From DATDPY01 sp964395765 (GTDB lineage: Bacteria; Bacteroidota; Bacteroidia; Cytophagales; Cyclobacteriaceae): a stretch of DNA of 11,925 bases. The position numbers were made by a program, and so were the translations under genes. Position 1 is the first letter of the stretch, and each line of letters opens with the position of its first letter. The DNA lies in NCBI GenBank assembly GCA_964395765.1, contig CAYNCU010000136.1, positions 1-11,925 of the forward strand. The letters run 5' to 3'. Positions 6,084 through 11,925 of the stretch are shown here, one piece after another. A model generated the notes under the pieces. That model did no database searches. It was not told where the DNA came from and worked only from the letters and a program-made list of their open reading frames with translations.

Positions 6084-6209
6084 TTAATTCACATATTCTT
6101 CGTGATTCGCCCTGTCGATACTTGCATTGATCTCAAATCCGACCAGTGGTTGCTTTACGGTATCCAGGGATAACAATAAAAGCGCGGGAATTAAAAGAAG
6201 GAATCGCAT
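6084..6209 (-). pseudogene. Chimeric remnant: GH9 signal peptide fused in frame to the YihY C-terminus
   Basis: From the ATG at 6207-6209 the - strand reads the GH9 signal peptide (first 24 codons, identical to the real gene) and continues in frame into FEINASIDRANHEEYVN and a TAA at 6084-6086. The second part matches the last 17 residues of the YihY protein (FEINACIDRANHEEYVN), with Cys replaced by Ser. The join lies in CCGACCAG (6139-6146), which both parents contain and which encodes LVG in both. Total length is 41 codons, or 53 from an upstream ATG at 6243-6245. Most likely it is a rearrangement scar and not a functional gene, although the preserved frame and signal peptide could allow a short secreted peptide. 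Confidence 0.8.
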
Positions 6210-6590
6210 CTGAAATTTTTTAAACACGAACAAAAACAAAAACAACGAAATATCTTACGGGAATATAAATCAATTCTTTAAATTATTGTTGTCAACTTTA
6301 TTTTTTTACCGGATTAAAGAGCAATGAATGTTTATAAAAAATTTTTCCGGCTAAAGGATAGCCGGATCAGGAAACGACCCCTGGCCGTTTTTTGCAACCA
6401 TACTTCCTTCGATTTTTCTGCCGGCGAATATTTTATTCGGGCATTGGCAAAGGAGGCGCAATTAAAGAAGGTATTTGTTCCTGAACATGGATTCTTTGCG
6501 GAATTGCAGGACCAGGTACCTGTGGAGAAGACCGATCAGTATAATATATTATCGCCGGGGACAAGATTCGTCTCCCTGTATAACGGAAAG
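6139..6590. repeat. 452-bp perfect direct repeat, right copy
   Basis: Matches 4274-4725 without mismatch. Its left end joins directly to the YihY 3' remnant and its right end continues into the intact DUF1343 gene. Within it, 6210-6323 is the duplicated promoter spacer. Confidence 0.95.
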
Positions 6591-7508
6591 ACGGGAAAAT
6601 TATATCCACTGATAAAAAAAGAACTGTTGAATATCGATTCACTCGTTATCGATATTCAGGATATCGGTTCAAGATATTTTACCTATTTGAATTTGATCTT
6701 TGAGATTTTCAATGTTATAAAAGAAGAAGGAATTGAAATCGATGTCTATGTGATCGACCGGCCCAATCCCGCCGGACGACAAGTGGAAGGAACCATTTTG
6801 AAAAAGGAATTTTCTTCTTTTATCGGCCTTGAAGGATTACCTCACCGGCACGGACTAACAATGGGGGAGTTATGTTTTTTTATCAGGGAAAGTAGGCACG
6901 GCACATTCCCTATTAAAATCATAAGGCATGAAAACGACAATTCCAGCATGTTTACTATTTTGCCCTCACCCAATATGACAGGTTTAAACGCCGTGAAACT
7001 TTACACGGGGATGTGTTTGTTTGAAGGCACCAATGTGAGCGAGGGCAGGGGCACAACAAGGCCTTTTGAAATATTTGGAGCACCCTTCATGAAATTCGTT
7101 TTTTCGGATTGGGTGAGGGAGTTCAATAAAAAATTCACGAATATAATCCTGAGACCTGTTATTTTCCGACCGGCCTTTCACAAATACCAAGATCAATTAT
7201 GTTACGGTTGCCAGGTACATTTAAAGAATGAAAATTTTCATTCCCTGTTCCTTGGCCTGAACCTGGTCCGGTCGGTAAAAGAAATGTGTGAAAAAGATTT
7301 TAAATTCTTGAAAGGGCCCTATGAATCCGGTTCCGACAAGCCGGCCTTGGAACTGCTCGCGGGCGACCGGGACTTACTTGACTTCATGGCGGGTAAATCC
7401 GGCAGGGATAAGATAAAAAGAAAACTGATGGAGGAAGAAGCCGAATGGATCAAAAAGGCCTCCGACTTTCTTTTATACAAAACGAAGCTGAAATCATATT
7501 TTAGCTAA
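6324..7508 (+). CDS. namZ: DUF1343 / GH171 exo-beta-N-acetylmuramidase (NamZ-like)
   Basis: The product has 394 aa and is a full-length DUF1343 protein. Family landmarks in order: CNHTS (24-28), PEHG (53-56), DIQDIGSRYFTY (110-121), DRPNP (145-149), RHGLTMGEL (175-183), PSPN (214-217), EGTN...EGRGTTRPFE (234-249), FRPAFHK (281-287) and the C-terminal FLLY (382-385). NamZ enzymes of this family release MurNAc from the non-reducing end of peptidoglycan fragments, with the PEHG region in the active-site cleft, so a role in muropeptide breakdown or recycling is likely. No signal peptide is visible, which suggests cytoplasmic action, whereas many Bacteroidota members are exported. The first 89 codons and 114 bp of upstream spacer are duplicated at 4345-4725. 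It converges on the YihY gene with a 91-bp spacer. Confidence 0.9.
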   Translation: MNVYKKFFRLKDSRIRKRPLAVFCNHTSFDFSAGEYFIRALAKEAQLKKVFVPEHGFFAELQDQVPVEKTDQYNILSPGTRFVSLYNGKTGKLYPLIKKELLNIDSLVIDIQDIGSRYFTYLNLIFEIFNVIKEEGIEIDVYVIDRPNPAGRQVEGTILKKEFSSFIGLEGLPHRHGLTMGELCFFIRESRHGTFPIKIIRHENDNSSMFTILPSPNMTGLNAVKLYTGMCLFEGTNVSEGRGTTRPFEIFGAPFMKFVFSDWVREFNKKFTNIILRPVIFRPAFHKYQDQLCYGCQVHLKNENFHSLFLGLNLVRSVKEMCEKDFKFLKGPYESGSDKPALELLAGDRDLLDFMAGKSGRDKIKRKLMEEEAEWIKKASDFLLYKTKLKSYFS

Positions 7509-7599
7509 CTGACAATAACCAATAAACAATATCCAATTTCATTGAGGGGGATCCAAAAATTGAATAATGAAAAAAGAATATTGAATATTGACTTAAATT
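7509..7599. other. Convergent spacer with imperfect inverted repeat
   Basis: AT-rich 91 bp between the stops of the DUF1343 and YihY genes. CAATATCCAAT near 7528 is imperfectly complementary to ATTGAATATTG near 7580, which could act as a weak bidirectional terminator. No GC-rich stem with a U tract is present. Confidence 0.35.
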
Positions 7600-8535
7600 T
7601 CAATTCACATATTCTTCGTGATTCGCCCTGTCAATACATGCATTGATCTCAAATCCGACCAGCAGCATAACGGAAACGAAATACAACCAAACCATGAAGG
7701 CGATGATGGCGCCGATAGAACCGTAAAATTTATGGTAGTTCGCAAAATTGGACAGGTAATAGGAAAACCCGTACGAGGTTGCGATGATAAGGAAGGTTGC
7801 GATAATGGATCCCGGGTTGAAAAACCGCCAGCGGTCTTCCACGGACGGACCAAAATAATAGATCAATGATACCATCAGTAAAAAGATGATAAATACGGTG
7901 ATAAACCGGGAAACAATAAGTAAAAGAACGACAGCCTGATCGGTCAGTATGCCAAAATGGATCATATAACGAAGTGCGATCTGCCCTCCGATCAGCAGCC
8001 CCATGGCGATTGTCATGACCAGCATGATCATCAGGGTCAGCACCATGGCCACCAGGTAATCCACGATGTAGCCTCTGGTCAATGTCGTTTTATAGAATTT
8101 GTTGAATGTGGTCACGATAGCCATCACCCCGTTGGTGGTAAGATATAGTGTAACCAGGGCGCCGATCGATAATAATCCATTCCTGGGAGTGGAGAGGATA
8201 TCGTTTATAGTATTTTTTACCTGGGCAATGAATGACAGGTTTATTTCGTCGAGGAAATGCATGATGGTATCCTTCAATCCGGGGATAGGAAAATAGGGCA
8301 GCAGGGTGAAAAGGAATATGACCCCCGGGAAAATAGCAAGGGTAAAATTATAAGCAACGGCTTTGCCTCTGGTCAGTATTTCATCTTTAAAAAAACTGAT
8401 AATAAAAATCCTGAGAAACTGGTAAAGCGAAGTTCTTCTTTTACCGAAATGAATACTGTCCAGCCGGTTCGTTATCCGTTCCCAAAAGACTTCAATATTA
8501 TATTTATCGAGAAATTTCTGGAGTTCTGAAGGCAT
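7600..8535 (-). CDS. YihY/BrkB-family inner-membrane protein
   Basis: The product has 311 aa. An N-terminal cytoplasmic segment of about 55 residues is followed by six hydrophobic segments at about 62-80, 120-142, 160-186, 200-228, 240-262 and 272-295, the layout of the YihY/BrkB family (once misannotated as ribonuclease BN). Characteristic stretches include RGKAVAYNFTLAIFP (56-70), YYFGP (226-230) and YGSIGAIIAFMVWLYF (271-286), close to the family's usual C-terminal helix. The biochemical function of the family is not settled; a transport or envelope role is proposed. Its ATG shares one base with the TAA of the upstream thioesterase gene (TAATG), so translation is probably coupled. The last 17 codons are duplicated, with small changes, at 6084-6137. 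Confidence 0.9.
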   Translation of the reverse strand: MPSELQKFLDKYNIEVFWERITNRLDSIHFGKRRTSLYQFLRIFIISFFKDEILTRGKAVAYNFTLAIFPGVIFLFTLLPYFPIPGLKDTIMHFLDEINLSFIAQVKNTINDILSTPRNGLLSIGALVTLYLTTNGVMAIVTTFNKFYKTTLTRGYIVDYLVAMVLTLMIMLVMTIAMGLLIGGQIALRYMIHFGILTDQAVVLLLIVSRFITVFIIFLLMVSLIYYFGPSVEDRWRFFNPGSIIATFLIIATSYGFSYYLSNFANYHKFYGSIGAIIAFMVWLYFVSVMLLVGFEINACIDRANHEEYVN

Positions 8536-8939
8536 TAAAAAAATGGTTTTAATATTTCCTGAATATATTCCGGGATTTCCATCGGCCGGCCGGTTTTTAT
8601 ATCAACAAAAACCAGAATTGTATATCCTAAATTAATCAATTTATTTTGTTCATTAAATAATTCATATTCAAATTTTATCCGGGTTCCCGGGTTTTCCCTG
8701 ATCATCACCACGATTTTTAACAGGTCGTCATACTGCGCCGGCAGGACATATTTCGAGTAATTTTCAAGTACAGGAAGGATAACGCCCCGTTCTTCCATGG
8801 ATTTATAGGTTAATCCCAGGGAACGTAATGCTTCCACACGGCTAACTTCATAATAGGCTGCGTAATTACCGTAATAGACGTATCCCATTTTATCGGTTTC
8901 TGCATACCGGACTCTGATATGGGTTTCAAATGTATACAT
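8535..8939 (-). CDS. Acyl-CoA thioesterase, YbgC/FadM hotdog family
   Basis: The product has 134 aa, the usual length for a single hotdog domain of the 4-hydroxybenzoyl-CoA thioesterase type. The N-terminal motif VRYAETDKMGYVYYGNY (residues 10-26) contains the family's catalytic Asp at 16 and the following G-x-V-x-Y pattern; the long hotdog helix follows (YYEVSRVEALRSLG, 29-42). It should hydrolyse short- or medium-chain acyl-CoA or acyl-ACP in the cytoplasm; chain preference cannot be told. It lies 4 bp after mltG and overlaps the YihY start by 1 bp, so the three form one unit. In other bacteria YbgC associates with phospholipid enzymes and the Tol-Pal cluster, which fits an envelope theme but is inference here. 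Confidence 0.9.
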   Translation of the reverse strand: MYTFETHIRVRYAETDKMGYVYYGNYAAYYEVSRVEALRSLGLTYKSMEERGVILPVLENYSKYVLPAQYDDLLKIVVMIRENPGTRIKFEYELFNEQNKLINLGYTILVFVDIKTGRPMEIPEYIQEILKPFF

Positions 8940-8943
8940 AATT

Positions 8944-9978
8944 CTACCTGTAAATTTTTTCTTTATTCAAGGCTGTTGCATACCGCCTGGCGTTATTAAG
9001 GTGCACTGCATAGGAATCTGTGAAATTATGATATTCTGAAAAATCAGCTTTGGCACACATATAAATATAGTTTGATTTTGTATAGTTAAGAACTGCGTCG
9101 ATATACAGGATGTCGGGCATATTGATAGGACCGGGAGGCAAGCCGGGATATTTATATGTATTATAGGGTGAGTCGATTTCCTTTTGTTTTTCAAGGACGC
9201 GGTGGATGGAAAAATCCTTGTTTGCAAATACTACCGTGGGATCTGCCTGCAGGGGCATGTTTCTTTTCAGACGGTTAATATATAATCCCGCAATAATGGG
9301 AGCCTCTTCTTTATGGTAACATTCCGCCTTAACAATGGAAGCGAGAACCGTAACTTCTTTCGGGGAAAAGCCGATTTCCTCACACTTCTGTTTACGTTCT
9401 TCTGTCCAGAAATCGTCGTACTCTTTTTTCATCCTGTCTAAAAGCTGGTTTGGGGTAATTGTCCAGTATACTTCATAAGTATTGGGAATGAACATGTCAA
9501 TAAAATTTTCATGTTCAAAACCATATTTTTGATAAATGGCGGGACTGTCCAGGTAGGTAATTAATTCAGAAGAATCCATCTCGATCGTATTGCAGATCTT
9601 GCCCGGAATTTCATCGAGCATTCTTACATTATTGAAAGTAATCGTTACGGGAGTCTGTTCCCCCGACCTCAGCAATCTGAGCACTGCGCGGTTCGACATA
9701 TCCGGCTTCAACTGATAATGCCCTGGTTTAATATGCCGGTCATAGCTCATTATTTTGGCGAGGAAGCTGAACGACATCATATCACTCACGATTTTCTTAT
9801 CGATTAATATTTTCTGAACATCACGGAAGGTCGCTTCGTCCGGGATATTCACATAATTTTTTTCCATGCCGACCAGGAAATTAGGCGAAAATAATACCTG
9901 GTAGAAATAAAAGGAAAACGAAGAAACGGCAATGGAAAAAGCCAGTACAATAAATAATTTTTTATTTCCGCTGTTCAT
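8944..9978 (-). CDS. mltG: Endolytic murein transglycosylase MltG
   Basis: The product has 344 aa, typical for the family. A single N-terminal membrane anchor spans about 8-29, with the rest periplasmic. A LysM-like module lies near 40-105 (NIPDEATFRDVQKILIDKK; GHYQLKPDMS). The YceG catalytic domain shows LASIVKAE with Glu219 at the position of the E. coli catalytic Glu, then GLYINRLKRNMPLQADPTV (231-249) and PYNTYKYPGLPPGPI (271-285). It cleaves nascent glycan strands near the inner membrane to release 1,6-anhydro ends, limiting strand length. It is the first gene of the mltG-thioesterase-YihY operon and is divergent from the YrdC/YciO gene. All key motifs are intact. Confidence 0.95.
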   Translation of the reverse strand: MNSGNKKLFIVLAFSIAVSSFSFYFYQVLFSPNFLVGMEKNYVNIPDEATFRDVQKILIDKKIVSDMMSFSFLAKIMSYDRHIKPGHYQLKPDMSNRAVLRLLRSGEQTPVTITFNNVRMLDEIPGKICNTIEMDSSELITYLDSPAIYQKYGFEHENFIDMFIPNTYEVYWTITPNQLLDRMKKEYDDFWTEERKQKCEEIGFSPKEVTVLASIVKAECYHKEEAPIIAGLYINRLKRNMPLQADPTVVFANKDFSIHRVLEKQKEIDSPYNTYKYPGLPPGPINMPDILYIDAVLNYTKSNYIYMCAKADFSEYHNFTDSYAVHLNNARRYATALNKEKIYR

Positions 9979-10049
9979 AAATTCGAATTAACTTTCAATT
10001 GTATTAAATTGAAGCTGATTTCTGCTCTTCATGCTGTAAATAACGTACC
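9979..10049. promoter_or_regulatory. Divergent promoter spacer with 7-bp inverted repeat
   Basis: A 71-bp spacer between mltG and the YrdC/YciO gene. TTCAATT (9994-10000) and AATTGAA (10007-10013) form a perfect 7-bp inverted repeat with a 6-base centre, and TACAATTG on the - strand across it resembles a -7 box. It could be an operator or only AT-rich coincidence. Confidence 0.3.
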
Positions 10050-10679
10050 ATGGCCGGCGAATATATAAAATTACATCACGATAATCCAGGCACTTCAAAA
10101 ATAGAACATATTGTCAAGGTTTTAAAACAAGGCGGGGTGATCATTTATCCGACGGATACAATTTATGGCCTGGGATGCGATATTTTTAACCATAAAGCAA
10201 TAGATAAAGTATGCAGGCTTAAAGGGCTGAATCCCGATAAGGTCAATTTGTCCTTTATTTGCTACGACCTGAGTGAAATCTCGAAATATGCTTCTGATGT
10301 TTCCCGGCCTGTTTTCAAAATATTGAAAAAATCACTTCCCGGGCCGTTTACCTTTATTTTTAAATCAAGTAGCAGGGCCCCTAAAATGGTCCATACTACA
10401 AAAAAAACAGTGGGGATCCGTATCCCTGATAATAAAATACCCAGGGAAATCGTACGGGTATTGGGCAATCCTATTGTCACTACTTCCCTGCACCATGAAG
10501 ACCAGGTACTGGAATATCAGACTGATCCCGAGCAGATATTTGAACAATTTAAAAATAAGGTCGATATCGTAATCGATGGCGGCCCCGGGAATAATGTACC
10601 CTCAACCGTTGTCAGTTGTATTGATGAATCCTTTACTGTGATCCGAAAGGGAATGGGAAATATTGAGCAGTTTATTTGA
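10050..10679 (+). CDS. YrdC/Sua5/YciO-domain protein, putative threonylcarbamoyl-AMP synthase
   Basis: The product has 209 aa and a single YrdC domain. PTDTIYGLGCD (34-44) is the nucleotide-binding entry motif; CRLKGLNPDKVNLSFIC (55-71), LPGPFTFIFK (96-105), GIRIPD (122-127), NPIVTTSLH (140-148) and DGGPGNNVPSTVV (176-188) follow in the expected order. Sua5/TsaC enzymes make L-threonylcarbamoyl-AMP from threonine, bicarbonate and ATP for t6A37 in ANN-decoding tRNAs. The internal segment around the Arg-Leu-Lys motif, together with DLSEISKYAS, resembles the YciO branch more than TsaC, and YciO activity is less certain. The protein lacks the C-terminal Sua5 domain. Whether this is the organism's only such enzyme cannot be told from the window. 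Confidence 0.85.
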   Translation: MAGEYIKLHHDNPGTSKIEHIVKVLKQGGVIIYPTDTIYGLGCDIFNHKAIDKVCRLKGLNPDKVNLSFICYDLSEISKYASDVSRPVFKILKKSLPGPFTFIFKSSSRAPKMVHTTKKTVGIRIPDNKIPREIVRVLGNPIVTTSLHHEDQVLEYQTDPEQIFEQFKNKVDIVIDGGPGNNVPSTVVSCIDESFTVIRKGMGNIEQFI

Positions 10680-10954
10680 ATGATAAACCGGAGCCAGTTA
10701 CAGATTTTTTGGCAATAAAATGCCGATAGTAATCTTAGTGAAAAGTAAACGGTGGATAAAGGATATAAAAAATACGTGCTTTTCTAAAACGGGATCAAAC
10801 CTGCAACCTGCAACAATGGTTATAAGTTTATGTAGTTAAATAAGTGATTAGGTTGAAATCCGATGGACACACCGACAACCGGAAACGGGCAACCGGAATC
10901 GGACAAAACATTAAAATCGCGTAAGAACATAAAGGAGTATAAAAATCCATTCTC
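10680..10954 (+). other. Spacer before the SDR gene, with short tandem repeats
   Basis: A 275-base stretch. It contains a short duplication CCTGCAACCTGCAAC near 10800, a near-repeat CAACCGGAAACGGG/CAACCGGAATCGG at about 10876-10902, and an AAAGGAG motif ending at 10936, 18 bases before the SDR start, which is too far for a normal ribosome binding site. A possible 31-codon ORF is listed separately. No promoter could be placed with confidence. Confidence 0.4.
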
Positions 10955-10958
10955 ATGA
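10863..10958 (+). CDS. Possible 31-aa leader ORF overlapping the SDR start
   Basis: An ATG at 10863 opens 31 codons (MDTPTTGNGQPESD then KTLKSRKNIKEYKNPFS) ending in TGA at 10956-10958, which overlaps the SDR ATG as ATGA, the classic arrangement for translational coupling. It is hydrophilic and Lys-rich without a signal peptide or recognisable domain. Part of its sequence is the CAACCGGAA repeat, which may mean that the ORF is fortuitous. No good ribosome binding site precedes it. Confidence 0.25.
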   Translation: MDTPTTGNGQPESDKTLKSRKNIKEYKNPFS

Positions 10959-11734
10959 ATCTACCGCTATTTAATCTTACGGGCAAAACGGCTTTGATTA
11001 CGGGAGGTACCCATGGACTCGGACTTTCAATGGCCCGGGGACTTGCCTCGGCAGGAGCGAAGATCCTCTTGAATGGTCATACACCCGGCCATATGGAAAA
11101 GGCATTACGGGATTTCAAAAATGAAAACATAATGGCTGAGGGAGTACTTTTTGATATTACTGATGAATCGGCGGTTATGAAAGCGGTTGCGGATATCAAT
11201 GAAAAAAAATTATCAATCGATATCCTGGTAAATAATGCGGCTTATACCCAAAGGCTGAATCTTCTGGATACTTCACTTTCCGCTTTTGAAAAAATCATAA
11301 AAACTGATCTTACGGGAGCCTTCATCGTATCCAAAGCATTTGTTCCTGGAATGATTGAAAGGGGATACGGAAAAATAATCAATATCTGTTCGATGATGAG
11401 TGAGCTGAGCCGTGAAACCACGGGGGCCTATGCAGCTGCAAAAGGCGGATTAAAAATGCTGACCCGGAGCATGTCGGCGGAATGGGCAGAACATAATATC
11501 CAGGTAAACGGGATAGGGCCGGGTTATTTTGAAACGGAACTCACCGGCGACCTTTTTATCCCGGGCAGTCCAATTTACGAATTCATCAGGAAGAGGACGC
11601 CGGCTAAAAGATGGGGAAAACCGGATGATATCCAGGGGGCAGTTATTTTTCTCGCCTCATCAGCCTCCGATTTTGTGAATGGGCATATATTATATGTCGA
11701 CGGGGGATTCCTGCATTATGTAGGTCGCTCATAA
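10955..11734 (+). CDS. SDR oxidoreductase, gluconate 5-dehydrogenase-like
   Basis: The product has 259 aa, a classical short-chain dehydrogenase/reductase. The Rossmann motif TGGTHGLG (16-23) follows FNLTGK; NNAA (93-96) stabilises the core; the catalytic residues are Ser146, Tyr159 and Lys163 in the YxxxK pattern (YAAAK); GPGYFETEL (188-196) and YVDGG (247-251) close the fold. The N-terminus and the NGHTP segment (40-44), where an NADPH-preferring enzyme would have basic residues, resemble the gluconate 5-dehydrogenase/2-deoxy-D-gluconate 3-dehydrogenase group, so a sugar-acid substrate is likely but not proven. The start is fixed by a stop 15 bases upstream in the same frame. The gene probably stands alone or with the small ORF before it. 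Confidence 0.88.
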   Translation: MNLPLFNLTGKTALITGGTHGLGLSMARGLASAGAKILLNGHTPGHMEKALRDFKNENIMAEGVLFDITDESAVMKAVADINEKKLSIDILVNNAAYTQRLNLLDTSLSAFEKIIKTDLTGAFIVSKAFVPGMIERGYGKIINICSMMSELSRETTGAYAAAKGGLKMLTRSMSAEWAEHNIQVNGIGPGYFETELTGDLFIPGSPIYEFIRKRTPAKRWGKPDDIQGAVIFLASSASDFVNGHILYVDGGFLHYVGRS

Positions 11735-11773
11735 GGTGAAAATTTAGATTAATCCTCAAATGGTAGACCTACA
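11719..11773 (+). terminator. Possible terminator overlapping the SDR 3' end
   Basis: TGTAGGTC (11719-11726, inside the last SDR codons) is the exact reverse complement of GACCTACA (11766-11773), followed by ACTTATTTTTA. The 39-base loop is long and the stem modest, so this is a weak candidate. Confidence 0.3.
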
Positions 11774-11925
11774 ACTTATTTTTATGATGAAGTTATTATA
11801 ATTGAGGAACTAACGGGAAGCTGGTAACCCTCAACGCTTGACACACTATAAGTTATTATGCTGATCAATGAAAGTTAGATCTCGTTATCTTAAAATCATC
11901 ACCCCGCCCCGCTTAACCTTATAGG
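11774..11925. other. Non-coding end of the window
   Basis: No supported ORF on either strand. AGTTATTAT occurs twice (near 11791 and 11852). TTGAGGA at 11802-11808 pairs with TCCTCAA at 11753-11759. The last 30 bases become GC-rich and may lead into a feature beyond the window. Confidence 0.4.

Noticed and set aside
7618..8529. Several forward ORFs opposite the YihY gene
   Set aside because: They are complementary-strand shadows of a clear six-helix membrane protein and have unnatural, Asp/His/Gln-rich composition.
10711..10724. Terminator after the YrdC/YciO gene (GGCA ATAAAA TGCC)
   Set aside because: Only a 4-bp stem, and the T run lies before the stem and not after it on the + strand.

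Overview
The window looks like chromosomal sequence from a member of the Bacteroidota, probably an uncultured Bacteroidales-like lineage. This is inferred from AT-rich spacers, start codons without consistent Shine-Dalgarno sequences, a lipoprotein with a short lipobox, and the protein families present (secreted GH9 glycosidase, DUF1343/GH171, YihY/BrkB, YciO-like YrdC protein, gluconate-5-dehydrogenase-like SDR). A run of exactly 100 N at 620-719 shows it is scaffolded sequence.

Region 1 (1-980): the 3' end of an unrecognised + strand gene, a 354-base gene-free AT-rich stretch, then tRNA-Ser(UGA) at 495-580. A tandem array with a 167-bp period starts inside the T-loop of this tRNA and carries a copy of the tRNA 3' tail, a terminator-like hairpin, several small palindromes and a 14-bp long-range inverted repeat. 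The N gap lies inside the array.

Region 2 (980-4458): on the - strand, a large secreted GH9-type glycoside hydrolase followed 14 bp later by a small lipocalin-like lipoprotein, probably one transcription unit for polysaccharide use.

Region 3 (4274-7508): a rearranged locus. A 452-bp block covering the GH9 5' end, the divergent spacer and the first 89 codons of a DUF1343 (NamZ/GH171) gene occurs twice with no mismatch. The left copy ends in a DUF1343 pseudogene whose C-terminal tail comes from a diverged paralogue. A secreted alpha/beta hydrolase gene follows. The right copy is joined, through an 8-bp microhomology, to a remnant of the 3' end of the YihY gene, making a 41-codon in-frame chimeric ORF. 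The right copy holds the intact DUF1343 gene.

Region 4 (7600-9978): a tightly packed - strand operon, mltG, a YbgC/FadM-type acyl-CoA thioesterase, then a YihY/BrkB membrane protein (4-bp spacing, then a 1-bp overlap). It links peptidoglycan strand cleavage with envelope functions.

Region 5 (10050-11925): divergent from mltG, a YrdC/YciO-domain protein, then a 275-base spacer with a possible 31-codon ORF that overlaps the next start, an SDR oxidoreductase resembling gluconate 5-dehydrogenase, and a non-coding tail.

I see no complete novel defence or mobile system. The two most unusual things are the tRNA-tail repeat array and the microhomology-bounded mosaic around the DUF1343 genes.
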